Program-made: the position numbers and the translations under genes
Origin: Paraburkholderia guartelaensis
GTDB lineage: Bacteria; Pseudomonadota; Gammaproteobacteria; Burkholderiales; Burkholderiaceae
Assembly: GCF_004353905.1 (NCBI RefSeq)
Contig: NZ_SMOD01000006.1
Coordinates: forward strand, 1 to 64,000
Reading direction: 5' to 3'
DNA length: 64,000 nucleotides
In this document: positions 28,406-38,177 of the stretch, one piece after another
Layout: each line of letters opens with the position of its first letter
Numbering within the stretch: position 1 is the first letter of the stretch
Notes under the pieces: generated by a model
What the model was told of the DNA's origin: nothing
The model's input: only the letters and a program-made list of their open reading frames with translations
Databases searched by the model: none

Positions 28406-31400
28406 ATGAGTTATTTTCTGGACCGGTTGAAGTTCATGTCGCGCGTGAAGTCGACGTTTTCGAAGGGCCACGGCGCGGTGGTGAACGAGGACCGCAAGTG
28501 GGAAGACGGCTATCGCAGCCGCTGGCAGCACGACAAGATCGTGCGCTCCACCCACGGCGTGAACTGCACGGGCTCGTGCTCGTGGAAGGTTTACGTGAAG
28601 AACGGCCTGATCACGTGGGAAACGCAGCAGACCGACTATCCGCGCACGCGCGCCGACTTGCCCAATCACGAACCGCGCGGCTGCCCGCGTGGCGCCTCGT
28701 ATAGCTGGTACGTCTATTCGGCGCAGCGCGTGAAGTATCCGATGATCCGCGGGCGCCTGATCGAGATGTGGCGCGAGGCGCGCCAGACGCTCGACCCGGT
28801 CAAGGCATGGGCTTCGATCGTCGAGGACCCGAAGAAGGCGGCGCACTACAAGAGCGCGCGCGGCCAGGGCGGCTTCGTACGCGCCGGGTGGGACACGGCC
28901 ACCGAAATGATCGCGGCGGCCAACGCCTACACCATCGGCAAGTACGGTCCCGATCGCGTGGTGGGCTTCTCGCCGATTCCGGCAATGTCGATGGTCTCGT
29001 ACGCCGCGGGCGCGCGTTATCTGAGCCTCATCGGCGGGGCGTGCCTCTCGTTCTACGACTGGTATTGCGACTTGCCGCCTTCCTCGCCGCAGGTGTGGGG
29101 CGAGCAGACCGACGTGCCCGAATCGGCCGACTGGTACAACTCCACGTACCTCATGGTGTGGGGCTCGAACGTACCGCAAACGCGCACGCCCGACGCCCAC
29201 TTCTATACCGAGGTCCGCTACAAGGGCACGAAGACGGTGGCCGTGTCGGCCGACTTCGGCGAGATGGTGAAGTTCGGCGATATCTGGCTCGCGCCGAAGC
29301 AGGGTACCGACGCGGCGCTCGCGCTCGCGATGGGCCACGTGGTGCTCAAGGAGTTTCACGCAACGGCGAAGTCCGCGTACTTCCGCGACTACGTGAAGCA
29401 GTACACCGACATGCCGATGCTCGTCACGCTCGCGAAGCGCGACGGCTCGCTCGTGCCGGACCAGTTCCTGCGCGCGTCGCAACTCGCCGCGAATCTCGAC
29501 GAGGCGAACAACCCGCAGTGGAAGACGCTCGCCATCGATTCGACCACAGGCGACATCGTCGCGCCGAACGGCTCGATCGGTTTCCGCTGGGGCGAAGGCG
29601 AGCACGACGGCGGCAAGAAGGTGGGCCGCTGGAACCTCGAAATGAAGGACGGCGGCAGCGGCCGCGAAATCGATCCGCGCCTTTCGCTCGTCGATCAGCA
29701 TGACGAAGTGGTCGAGGTGGGCTTCCCGTACTTCGGCGGCGAACATGGCGCGCTGCTCGCGCGCCGCGTGCCCGTGAAGCGCGTGGCGCTGGCGGACGGC
29801 ACGAGCGTGCTGGTCGCCACCGTCTACGACCTGCAGATGGCCAACTACGGCGTCGACCAGGGGCTGGGCGGCCCGAACGTCGCATCCTCGTATGACGACG
29901 ACGTGCCCTGCACGCCCGCATGGCAGGAGAAGCACACCACGGTGCCGCGCAAGCTCGTGATCCAGGTGGCGCGTGAGTTTGCCGACAACGCCGACCGCAC
30001 GCGCGGCAAGAGCATGGTGATCGTGGGCGCGGCGCTCAATCACTGGTACCACAACGACATGATCTACCGCGGCATCATCAATCTCCTGATGATGTGCGGC
30101 TGTATCGGCCAGAGCGGCGGTGGCTGGGCGCACTATGTGGGCCAGGAAAAGCTGCGTCCGCAATTCGGCTGGGCGCCGCTCGCGTTCGCGCTCGACTGGT
30201 CGCGCCCGCCGCGCCAGATGAACGGCACGTCGTTCTTCTACAACCACACGAGCCAGTGGCGTCACGAGAAGGTGAGCCTGGACGAGATTCTTGGCCCGGG
30301 CGCGGACCGCGAACGCTACAAGAACCTCTCTATGCTCGACCTCAATGCGAAGTCCGAGCGCATGGGTTGGCTGCCTTCGGCGCCGCAACTGGGCGCCAAT
30401 CCGCTCGACGTGGTGGACGCCGCGCAGCGCGCGGGCGTGCCGCCGGTGCAATACACCGTCGATCAGCTGAAGTCGGGCGCATTGAACTTCGCCTGCGACG
30501 ACCCCGACAACCCCGCGAACTTCCCGCGCAACATGTTCGTGTGGCGCTCGAACATTCTCGGTAGTTCGGGCAAGGGACACGAGTACTTCCTCAAGTACCT
30601 GCTCGGCACGCAGAACGCGCTCTTCGGCGATGAAGCCGATGCGATCAAGCCCTCCGAAGTGAACGTGCGCGAAGCGGCCGAAGGCAAGCTCGACCTGCTT
30701 ACCGTCCTCGACTTCCGCATGAGCACCACGTGCCTGTACGGCGACATCGTGCTGCCTACGGCCACGTTCTACGAGAAGGACGACCTCAACACGTCGGACA
30801 TGCATCCGTTCATCCATCCGCTGTCCGAAGCGGTGCAGCCGCTGTGGGAGAGCAAGACCGACTGGGAGATCTACAAGGCTATCGCGAAGAAGTTTTCGGA
30901 GATCGGCGGCGCGCATTTGGGCAAGCGCACGGACCTCGTGTGCACACCGCTCATGCACGACACACCGGGCGAACTCGGTCAGGCGTTCGAGCCGAAGGAC
31001 TGGCGCCTTGGCGAATGCGATCTGATCCCGGGCAAGACCGCGCCTTCGATGACGCTCGTGGAGCGCGACTATCGCGAGATCTACAACAAGTTCACCTCCG
31101 TTGGGCCGTTGCTCGAAAAGCTGGGCAACGGCGGCAAGGGCATCAACTGGAACACGGTGCACGAGGTGGGCGAGTTCGCACAGCTCACGGGCATCCAGCA
31201 GAACCGCGGCGCGGCCGAGGGACGCCCGCGTCTGGAAACGGCCATCGACGCGGCCGAGATGATTCTCACCTTCGCGCCGGAAACCAACGGCCATGTAGCG
31301 GTGAAGGCATGGGACGCGCTCTCGAAGATCACGGGTCGCGATCACACGCATCTGGCCGAAGGCCGCGAGCACGACAAGATCCGCTTTCGCGACGTGCAGG

Positions 31401-32131
31401 CACAGCCGCGCAAGATCATCTCCGCGCCTACGTGGTCGGGCCTCGAATCGGAAGAGGTGAGCTACAACGCGGGCTACACGAACGTGCACGAGCTGATTCC
31501 ATGGCGCACGCTCACGGGCCGTCAGCAGTTCTATCAGGATCACCGCTGGATGCTCGACTTCGGTGAGGGCCTGTGCAACTACAAGCCCGCCATCGACACG
31601 AAGACGACCTCGCCGATGCTCGGCGCGAAACCCAACGGCGAGCAAGAGCTCGTGCTGAACTGGATCACGCCGCACCAGAAGTGGGGTATCCACTCCACGT
31701 ACACGGACAACCTGCGCATGCTCACGCTTTCGCGTGGCGGCCCGCACGTCTGGGTGTCGGAAGCCGAGGCGAAGGAAGCGGGGCTCGTCGATAACGACTG
31801 GGTCGAAGTGTTCAACGTGAACGGCACGCTCACCGCGCGCGTCGTGGTGAGCCAGCGCGTACCGCGCGGCATGTGCCTCATGTATCACGCGCAGGAAAAG
31901 ATCATCAACGTTCCCGGCGCGGAAACGAGCGGCATGCGCGGCGGCATTCACAACTCGGTCACGCGCACGGTGCTCAAGCCCACGCACATGATCGGCGGCT
32001 ACGCGCAACTGGCATATGGCTTCAACTACTACGGCACCGTCGGCAGCAATCGCGACGAGTACGTGATCGTGCGCAAGATGAAGAAGGTCGAGTGGCTGGA
32101 AGGCCCGATGAAGGAAGGAGCAGCATCATGA
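28406..32131 (+). CDS. narG: Respiratory nitrate reductase alpha subunit
   Basis: NarG carries the Mo-bisMGD centre and the [4Fe-4S] cluster FS0 and reduces nitrate to nitrite on the cytoplasmic face. The protein is 1241 residues, a normal length. The FS0 ligands are His50, Cys54, Cys58 (HGVNCTGSC) and Cys93 (RGCPRGA), the His/Cys3 pattern of membrane-bound Nar. The Mo-site region VWGSNVPQTRTPDAHF is intact. The ATG at 28406 has GGAGA upstream and no twin-arginine signal is present, as expected. Its stop overlaps the narH start (ATGA). Confidence 0.98.
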   Translation: MSYFLDRLKFMSRVKSTFSKGHGAVVNEDRKWEDGYRSRWQHDKIVRSTHGVNCTGSCSWKVYVKNGLITWETQQTDYPRTRADLPNHEPRGCPRGASYSWYVYSAQRVKYPMIRGRLIEMWREARQTLDPVKAWASIVEDPKKAAHYKSARGQGGFVRAGWDTATEMIAAANAYTIGKYGPDRVVGFSPIPAMSMVSYAAGARYLSLIGGACLSFYDWYCDLPPSSPQVWGEQTDVPESADWYNSTYLMVWGSNVPQTRTPDAHFYTEVRYKGTKTVAVSADFGEMVKFGDIWLAPKQGTDAALALAMGHVVLKEFHATAKSAYFRDYVKQYTDMPMLVTLAKRDGSLVPDQFLRASQLAANLDEANNPQWKTLAIDSTTGDIVAPNGSIGFRWGEGEHDGGKKVGRWNLEMKDGGSGREIDPRLSLVDQHDEVVEVGFPYFGGEHGALLARRVPVKRVALADGTSVLVATVYDLQMANYGVDQGLGGPNVASSYDDDVPCTPAWQEKHTTVPRKLVIQVAREFADNADRTRGKSMVIVGAALNHWYHNDMIYRGIINLLMMCGCIGQSGGGWAHYVGQEKLRPQFGWAPLAFALDWSRPPRQMNGTSFFYNHTSQWRHEKVSLDEILGPGADRERYKNLSMLDLNAKSERMGWLPSAPQLGANPLDVVDAAQRAGVPPVQYTVDQLKSGALNFACDDPDNPANFPRNMFVWRSNILGSSGKGHEYFLKYLLGTQNALFGDEADAIKPSEVNVREAAEGKLDLLTVLDFRMSTTCLYGDIVLPTATFYEKDDLNTSDMHPFIHPLSEAVQPLWESKTDWEIYKAIAKKFSEIGGAHLGKRTDLVCTPLMHDTPGELGQAFEPKDWRLGECDLIPGKTAPSMTLVERDYREIYNKFTSVGPLLEKLGNGGKGINWNTVHEVGEFAQLTGIQQNRGAAEGRPRLETAIDAAEMILTFAPETNGHVAVKAWDALSKITGRDHTHLAEGREHDKIRFRDVQAQPRKIISAPTWSGLESEEVSYNAGYTNVHELIPWRTLTGRQQFYQDHRWMLDFGEGLCNYKPAIDTKTTSPMLGAKPNGEQELVLNWITPHQKWGIHSTYTDNLRMLTLSRGGPHVWVSEAEAKEAGLVDNDWVEVFNVNGTLTARVVVSQRVPRGMCLMYHAQEKIINVPGAETSGMRGGIHNSVTRTVLKPTHMIGGYAQLAYGFNYYGTVGSNRDEYVIVRKMKKVEWLEGPMKEGAAS

Positions 32132-33681
32132 AAATCCGCGCCCAGGTGGCGATGGTCCTGAACCTCGACAAGTGCATCGGCTGCCATACGTGTTCCGTCA
32201 CGTGCAAGAACGTGTGGACGTCGCGCGATGGCGTCGAGTACGCGTGGTTCAACAATGTCGAGACGAAGCCCGGCATCGGCTATCCGAAGGAATGGGAGAA
32301 CCAGGAGAAGTGGAACGGCGGCTGGGTCCGCAACCCGAACGGCAAGCTCGAGCCGCGCCAGGGGCCGAAGCTCAAGGTGCTGGCCAACCTATTTGCCAAC
32401 CCGAACCTGCCTGGTATCGACGACTACTACGAGCCGTTCACGTACGACTACGAGCATTTGCAGAAGGCGCGCCTCTCGCAGACGCCGCCAACCGCGCGCC
32501 CCGTGTCGGTCATCACCGGCAAGAAGATGGACAAGATCCATTGGGGTCCCAACTGGGAAGACGACCTGGGCGGCGAGTTCGCCTCGCGCAGTCGCGACAA
32601 GCTGTTCGAGAACGTGCAGAAGGAGATGTATTCGACCTTCGAGAATACCTTCATGATGTATCTGCCGCGCCTGTGCGAGCACTGCCTGAATCCGGCGTGC
32701 GTGGCGTCGTGCCCCTCGGGCTCGGTGTACAAGCGCGAAGACGACGGCATCGTGCTCGTCGACCAGGACAAGTGCCGAGGCTGGCGCATGTGCATCTCGG
32801 GTTGCCCGTACAAGAAGATGTACTTCAACTGGAAGAGCGGCAAGGCCGAGAAGTGCATCTTCTGCTATCCGCGTATCGAGGCGGGGCAGCCTACCGTCTG
32901 CTCGGAAACGTGCGTGGGCCGTATCCGCTATCTGGGCGTGATGCTGTACGACGCGGACCGCATCAGCGAGGCGGCATCGGTCGAATCGACGCAGGATCTG
33001 TATCAGTCGCAGCTCGACGTGTTCCTCGATCCGCACGATCCCGCCATCCAGGCCGAGGCGCGCCGCCAGGGTGTGCCGCAGAGCTGGCTCGACGCCGCCG
33101 TGCGTTCGCCCGTGTATCGCATGGCGGTCGAGTGGAAGATCGCGTTCCCGCTGCACCCCGAGTACCGCACGCTGCCGATGGTCTGGTACGTGCCGCCGCT
33201 TTCGCCGATCCAGTCGGCCGCCGACGCGGGCCATATCGGCATGGATGGCGTGATTCCCGACGTGGCGAGCCTGCGCATTCCTATGCGCTATCTCGCCAAC
33301 CTGCTCACCGCCGGCGACGAAAAGCCCGTGATTTCGGCGCTCAGCCGCATGCTGGCGATGCGCGCTTACAAGCGCACCCAGGCTGTGGACGGCGTGAACG
33401 ACAACGCGGTTCTCGCGAGCGCGGGCCTCACGCCCGAACAGGTCGAGGACATGTACCGCACCATGGCGATCGCGAACTACGAGGACCGCTTCGTCGTGCC
33501 GTCGTCGCACAAGGAAATGGTCGAGGACTCGTTCAACGAGAAGGGCAGTTGCGGCTTCTCGTTCGGCAACGGGTGTTCGGGCGGCGTCTCCGAGGGCTCG
33601 CTGTTCGGCTCGAAGGTCGAAGGCAGCGTGGTGTATGTCGATATGCCGAAGTCGCGTCGCAAGACGCCTTCTGAAGCTTGA
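32128..33681 (+). CDS. narH: Respiratory nitrate reductase beta subunit
   Basis: NarH is the four-cluster iron-sulphur subunit that passes electrons from NarI heme to NarG. The 517-residue protein begins MKIRAQVAMVLNLDKCIGCH and shows CIGCHTCSVTC, CEHCLNPACVASCPSG, CRGWRMCISGCPYKK and CIFCYPRIEAGQPTVCSETC. The tryptophan in CRGWRMC replaces one cysteine and marks the [3Fe-4S] cluster, as in E. coli NarH. It overlaps narG by four bases and narJ follows after 16 bases. Confidence 0.98.
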   Translation: MKIRAQVAMVLNLDKCIGCHTCSVTCKNVWTSRDGVEYAWFNNVETKPGIGYPKEWENQEKWNGGWVRNPNGKLEPRQGPKLKVLANLFANPNLPGIDDYYEPFTYDYEHLQKARLSQTPPTARPVSVITGKKMDKIHWGPNWEDDLGGEFASRSRDKLFENVQKEMYSTFENTFMMYLPRLCEHCLNPACVASCPSGSVYKREDDGIVLVDQDKCRGWRMCISGCPYKKMYFNWKSGKAEKCIFCYPRIEAGQPTVCSETCVGRIRYLGVMLYDADRISEAASVESTQDLYQSQLDVFLDPHDPAIQAEARRQGVPQSWLDAAVRSPVYRMAVEWKIAFPLHPEYRTLPMVWYVPPLSPIQSAADAGHIGMDGVIPDVASLRIPMRYLANLLTAGDEKPVISALSRMLAMRAYKRTQAVDGVNDNAVLASAGLTPEQVEDMYRTMAIANYEDRFVVPSSHKEMVEDSFNEKGSCGFSFGNGCSGGVSEGSLFGSKVEGSVVYVDMPKSRRKTPSEA

Positions 33682-33697
33682 GCGGGAGGACACCATC

Positions 33698-34399
33698 ATG
33701 TCGATTTATCCGGTTCTCTCGGCGCTGCTCGATTATCCCGAGCAGCCCTTGCTCGACGCGCTCGACGAGATCGAAGCCGTGCTCGGAGCCCTGCCGAACG
33801 GCGCATTCGCCGTGCGCGAACTGGCACCGCTCATCGCGGCGCTGCGCGAGCAGTCGCTCGTCGAGTCGCAGGAAACGTACGTGGCCACGTTCGACCGCAA
33901 TCGCCGCCACTCGCTGCATCTGTTCGAGCACGTGCACGGCGAGAGCCGCGCGCGCGGCCAGGCGATGGTCGATCTGCTCGACGAATACCGCAGCCATGGC
34001 CTCGACGTCGCGACGAGCGAGTTGCCCGACTACGTGCCGCTCTTTCTCGAAGTGCTCGGCCTGATTAGTGAGGATGAGGCGCGCGCGCTGCTTGGCGAGG
34101 CGATTCACGTGCTCGCAGCGCTTGGCAATCAGCTCGAGACGAGTGAAAGCCCCTACGCGGGCATCTTCACGGTGCTGTGCGAGCTGACCGACGTCGAGCC
34201 GCTGCCGCTCGTGGGCGCGCCCGTGCGCGACATGGACGAGGCGCTCGAACGCTTCGGCACCGGCGCCGACGGTGTGGAGCCGCTCGTGCACGCTTTCGGC
34301 GAGAGCAACTCACCGCAGGTCGTTCAATTCCACCCGCGAGCGCAGTTTGCCGCGGCCACCGCGACCACTTCGTCTGCGTGCGCAAAGGAATCGCCATGA
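33698..34399 (+). CDS. narJ: Nitrate reductase molybdenum-cofactor assembly chaperone
   Basis: NarJ binds apo-NarG in the cytoplasm and allows cofactor insertion before membrane docking. The 233-residue helical protein has the TorD/DmsD-fold family region (YPVLSALLDYPEQPL, THFDRNRR-like TFDRNRRHSLHLFEHVHGES, and PDYVPLFLEVLG). The ATG at 33698 is preceded by GGGAGGA. The last codons overlap narI (ATGA). The tail after about residue 205 is Ala/Thr-rich and not conserved. Confidence 0.95.
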   Translation: MSIYPVLSALLDYPEQPLLDALDEIEAVLGALPNGAFAVRELAPLIAALREQSLVESQETYVATFDRNRRHSLHLFEHVHGESRARGQAMVDLLDEYRSHGLDVATSELPDYVPLFLEVLGLISEDEARALLGEAIHVLAALGNQLETSESPYAGIFTVLCELTDVEPLPLVGAPVRDMDEALERFGTGADGVEPLVHAFGESNSPQVVQFHPRAQFAAATATTSSACAKESP

Positions 34400-35079
34400 A
34401 CACGTTCAATCAGTTTTTGTTCGGCATCTACCCGTATATTGCCGCCGCCATCTTCCTGTTCGGCAGCCTCGCGCGCTTCGAGCGCGAACAGTACACGTGG
34501 AAGGCGGACAGCTCGCAGTTGCTTTATCGCGGGCATTTGCGGCTTGGCAATATCCTCTTTCACGTCGGCGTGCTCGGGCTTTTCTTCGGGCATCTGTTCG
34601 GTCTGCTCACGCCCGTCGCCGTGTGGGACTGGCTCGGCGTGCCGCACGCGGTCAAGCAGCTCGTGGCGATGGTCGCGGGCGGCGTGATGGGCTCGATGTG
34701 TCTGGTGGGCCTCGCGATCCTGCTGCACAGACGGCTTTCGAACGCACGCGTTTCGGCCGTGACGCGCGTGGGCGACAAGGTGCTGCTGTTGTGGCTGCTC
34801 GTCACGCTGCTGCTCGGGCTGAGCACCATCGGCGAATCGGCGAGCCACATGGACGGCGCGATGATGGTGCGGCTCATGACCTGGGCGCAGCACATCGTCA
34901 CGTTCCGCGGCGACGCCGCGAGCCACGTGGCAGACGCGCCGCTCATCTTCCGCATGCACCTCTTCATGGGCATGACGCTGTTCGTGATCTTCCCGTTCAC
35001 CCGGCTCGTGCACGTGTGGAGCGGGTTCGCTTCGATCACCTATCTCTCGCGCGCCTGGCAGCTCGTGCGCAGCCGCTAG
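34396..35079 (+). CDS. narI: Respiratory nitrate reductase gamma subunit (diheme cytochrome b)
   Basis: NarI anchors NarGH and oxidises quinol at the periplasmic side. The 227-residue protein has five membrane helices and the heme-ligand histidines His56 and His66 (in FHVGVLGLFFGH), and His188 and His206 near the C-terminus (FRMHLF, RLVHVW), matching the E. coli pattern. It completes the coupled narGHJI series and is followed by a terminator at 35125. Confidence 0.97.
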   Translation: MNTFNQFLFGIYPYIAAAIFLFGSLARFEREQYTWKADSSQLLYRGHLRLGNILFHVGVLGLFFGHLFGLLTPVAVWDWLGVPHAVKQLVAMVAGGVMGSMCLVGLAILLHRRLSNARVSAVTRVGDKVLLLWLLVTLLLGLSTIGESASHMDGAMMVRLMTWAQHIVTFRGDAASHVADAPLIFRMHLFMGMTLFVIFPFTRLVHVWSGFASITYLSRAWQLVRSR

Positions 35080-35124
35080 CGGCCAACGTTTGCCTCTGGA
35101 CGGCCGTGGGGATGGTCGTTCATT

Positions 35125-35163
35125 GCGGGGAGCGAGGCACACTCGCATTCCCCGCTTTTTTTC
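35125..35163 (+). terminator. Terminator after narI
   Basis: GCGGGGA/TCCCCGC with an inner GCGAG/CTCGC stem is followed by a T-run of eight. It separates the structural nar operon from narXL. The remaining ~190 bases before narX probably hold its promoter; TGTCGCATAGTGTCGC and GCGACATAGCG form an imperfect inverted repeat there. Confidence 0.85.
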
Positions 35164-35351
35164 GCGATGCGCACGAGCAAGGGGCGGCGCAACGTGGTTC
35201 GCCGGGACTCTCCTGTGAGGCAGTCGGACTGTCGCATAGTGTCGCAGTTGGCCGCGCAGACCGCGACATAGCGCGCGATCGGCCGCGCTCCGTCAGATAA
35301 TGTTGGGTATAGGCGCCGCCGTTTCGGCGCAGCCGATTTCCGGTCCCGGCC

Positions 35352-37370
35352 ATGACTCCGTCTTCCGATTTCGCAACCGCATCTGCCGTATCTTCCGACG
35401 CGCAGGAAGCGCCGTTCCCGAAGCGGCTCTCCACGCGCATCGTTGTGCTTTCCACGGTCGCGCTCGCGCTCGTGCTCGCGATGATCAGCGGCACGCTCTG
35501 GCTTTCCTGGCAGCTCGAAGGCGGCGGCGCTGCGATCAACGACGCGGGCAGCCTGCGCATGCGCGCGAACGCGGTGGCGATTGCACTGTGGGAAGCCCGC
35601 ACCGGGCAGCCCTCGCAAGTTGACGCCCAGATGCGGCAGCTCGACGACACGCTGCGCGAATTGCGCGACGGCGATCCGGCGCGGCCGCTCTTTCTTCCCT
35701 CCGATGCCGGCATCCACGCGCAGTTCGAACGCGTCGCGACCGCCTGGAACCAGACGCTCAAACCCGCGGCGCTGAACGACCTCGCTGTCAGCGGGGGCGA
35801 GCCCTTGAAGTACATCGGCCTGCTGCCGGGCTTCGTCGACGAGGCGAACCAGCTCGTCAGCCTGATCGAGCGCGAGAATGCGCGCAAGACCGCGTGGCTG
35901 CGCATTTCGCAGGTCGCGCTCGCGGCGCTGTCGTGCGTGGGCACGATGGCGATCGTCTATCTGCTCTACCAGTGGTTCGTGGCGCCCGTGCAGCGTTTGC
36001 AGGACGGGCTCGCGCGCATCGAGGCGCGGGAGTTCGACACGCGGCTGCCGGTCGAAACGTACGACGAATTCGGGCATCTCACGCAAGGCTTCAACCGCAT
36101 GGTCGCGGAGCTGCAGGCGCTATACCAGGACCTGGCCGAGCGCGTGGACGCCAAGACCGCGCAACTGGCGGCGCAAAACCGCGAACTCGCCACGCTCTAC
36201 GAGATGGCGGCGTTTCTCAACACGCCGGGCCCCGCGGAAAGCCTGTGCCACGATTTCCTCACGCGCGTGATGCGCGAATTCGACGCCGACGGCGGCACGG
36301 TGCGCGTCGTTTCGCCTGACGACGGCAATCTGCATCTGCTCGTCTCGGAAGGCATGCCCGAATCGATCACGCGCGCGGAGCAGTGCATGCCGGCGGCGGA
36401 CTGTGCGTGCGGGGGCGCCACGGCCGAGGCGCCGGTCATATTCGGCCTGATGGCGCCGCCAGGCATGCGCGCGGCCGGCGGCGAGATTGGCGAAAGCGTC
36501 GAAAGCATCGAAAGCGGCCATGGCGGCGCTTTTACGCAGCGCTGCCTGAAGGCGGGCTTCGTGAGCGTCGCGGTGTCGGCCATCGTCGCGCAGAACGAGA
36601 CGCTCGGCACGTTCTCGCTGCACTTCCGGCGCGAGCGGGAGATTCCGCCGTCGGGCGTCCAGTTGCTGCAGACGCTCGGCCGCCATCTCGGCGTCGCGCT
36701 CATGAACCGGCGGCTCGTGGCGCTCGGGCGCCAGCTCGCCGTGTCGGAAGAGCGCAATCTCGTCGCTCAGGGGCTGCACGACAGCATCGCGCAAGGCCTG
36801 AGCTTCCTGAAGATGCAAGTACACCTGCTCGATGGGGCGGCGCAGCAGGGCGACCTCGACGAGATTCGCGAGATCGTGCCGCTGCTCGCGGGCGGCGTGG
36901 AGGAAAGCTACGACGACGTGCGCGAACTGCTGCTGAATTTCCGCACGAAGCTCGGCCCGGGCAAGCTGCGGCTCGCCGTGGAGGACACCGTGGCGCGCTT
37001 TCGCCGCCAGTCGGACGCCGAGCTGACGCTCGATTATCGGGACGAAGACGGTCCGCCGCTGCCGCCCGACCAGCAGCTGCAGGTACTCTTCGTGTTGCAG
37101 GAGGCGCTCTCGAATGCGCGCAAGCATGCGGAAGCGCTGCACGTGCAGGTGAGCGTCGTGAACGCGCGCGACTTCCGCCTCACGGTCGAAGACGACGGCG
37201 TGGGCTACGATCCCGCCGATATCGCCTCGCGCGGCGAATCGCACGTGGGGTTTCACATCATGCATGAGCGCGCGAGACGTCTTGCCGCCGTGCTCACGCT
37301 GCAGAGCGCGCCGGGCCGCGGCGCGCGCGTCGAACTGGTGCTGCCCGCCGCGAGCCGCATGGCGGCGTAA
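35352..37370 (+). CDS. narX: Nitrate/nitrite sensor histidine kinase, NarX type
   Basis: The 672-residue kinase has two membrane helices (about 29-52 and 188-210) around a periplasmic four-helix sensor. The P-box is present (DAGSLRMRANAVA from residue 64), where NarX proteins bind nitrate. After a HAMP domain and a coiled-coil signalling helix comes a GAF-like region (about 285-450) with cysteines 345, 351, 353 and 398, then a HisKA_3 dimerisation domain with the phosphorylated His476 (GLHDSIAQG) and an HATPase domain (ALSNARKHAEA, EDDGVGYD). It pairs with the downstream NarL. The ribosome site before the ATG is weak. Confidence 0.94.
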   Translation: MTPSSDFATASAVSSDAQEAPFPKRLSTRIVVLSTVALALVLAMISGTLWLSWQLEGGGAAINDAGSLRMRANAVAIALWEARTGQPSQVDAQMRQLDDTLRELRDGDPARPLFLPSDAGIHAQFERVATAWNQTLKPAALNDLAVSGGEPLKYIGLLPGFVDEANQLVSLIERENARKTAWLRISQVALAALSCVGTMAIVYLLYQWFVAPVQRLQDGLARIEAREFDTRLPVETYDEFGHLTQGFNRMVAELQALYQDLAERVDAKTAQLAAQNRELATLYEMAAFLNTPGPAESLCHDFLTRVMREFDADGGTVRVVSPDDGNLHLLVSEGMPESITRAEQCMPAADCACGGATAEAPVIFGLMAPPGMRAAGGEIGESVESIESGHGGAFTQRCLKAGFVSVAVSAIVAQNETLGTFSLHFRREREIPPSGVQLLQTLGRHLGVALMNRRLVALGRQLAVSEERNLVAQGLHDSIAQGLSFLKMQVHLLDGAAQQGDLDEIREIVPLLAGGVEESYDDVRELLLNFRTKLGPGKLRLAVEDTVARFRRQSDAELTLDYRDEDGPPLPPDQQLQVLFVLQEALSNARKHAEALHVQVSVVNARDFRLTVEDDGVGYDPADIASRGESHVGFHIMHERARRLAAVLTLQSAPGRGARVELVLPAASRMAA

Positions 37371-37442
37371 ATGGAGCCAATGAACCCGGCCGATGGCGTT
37401 ACGATCAAAATCAGAAGACATCGCGACAAAACAACGATCCCC

Positions 37443-38147
37443 ATGACCATACGCATCCTGCTCATCGACGACCACACGCTCTTTCGCTCGGGCGTGAGTG
37501 CGCTTCTGCAGCGCCAGCCCGACCTGGAAGTGGTCGGCGAGGCGTCGGACGGCGTGGAAGGCGTCAAGCGCGCGAAGCAGCACCTGCCCGACGTCATCCT
37601 GCTCGACCTGAACATGCCGGGCCTCTCGGGGCTCGAAACGCTGCAACTGCTGGTGGAGGACCTGCCGGACACGGCGGTCGTGATGCTCACTGTCTCCGAG
37701 GAAGCCGACGAACTTACCGCCGCGATGCGCGAGGGCGCGCGCGGCTTCCTGCTCAAGAGCATCGACGCCGACGCGCTGGTGGCGGCGATCCGCAAGGCCG
37801 CTAGCGGCCAGCCGGTCATTACCGAGCACATGACGGCGAAGCTCGTGGAGCAGATGCGCAAGCCTGCGCATTCGGCTGGCGCGACCGCCACAACTGGCGC
37901 CACAGGTGCTGCGCGCGCGAGTGCGGAGACGCTCACGGCGCGCGAGCGCGACATCGTGCGCGAGCTGGCGCGCGGCGCGAGCAACAAGGAGATTGCGCGT
38001 ACGCTCGACCTGGCGGAGAGCACGGTGAAGATTCACGTGCGCAATATTTTGCGCAAGCTCAATCTCACGAGCCGCGTGCAGGTGGCGATCTACGCGATGG
38101 GCCACGACGGCATGGCCGACGTGCCCGGCGAGCCGCGCGGGCGCTGA
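37443..38147 (+). CDS. narL: Nitrate/nitrite response regulator, NarL type
   Basis: The 234-residue regulator has a receiver (Asp9, Asp10, phosphorylated Asp55 in ILLDLNMPG) and a C-terminal LuxR-type HTH (LTARERDIVRELARGASNKEIARTL-type, split here by residues 165-190). A 20-residue Ala/Thr/Gly-rich linker joins them. Partner NarX lies directly upstream, so it is the likely controller of the nar operon. The start is uncertain: in-frame ATGs at 37371 and 37380 (the latter with GGAG) precede the family start MTIRILLIDDH at 37443. Confidence 0.93.
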   Translation: MTIRILLIDDHTLFRSGVSALLQRQPDLEVVGEASDGVEGVKRAKQHLPDVILLDLNMPGLSGLETLQLLVEDLPDTAVVMLTVSEEADELTAAMREGARGFLLKSIDADALVAAIRKAASGQPVITEHMTAKLVEQMRKPAHSAGATATTGATGAARASAETLTARERDIVRELARGASNKEIARTLDLAESTVKIHVRNILRKLNLTSRVQVAIYAMGHDGMADVPGEPRGR

Positions 38148-38177
38148 GGGCCGCGCACGGGCTCGGAAGACAGCGGC

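Noticed and set aside
28211..32008. Minus-strand open frame of 1265 codons antisense to narG
   Set aside because: The plus strand clearly encodes NarG with all cofactor ligands; the reverse frame has no recognisable domain and His/Arg/Val-rich composition.
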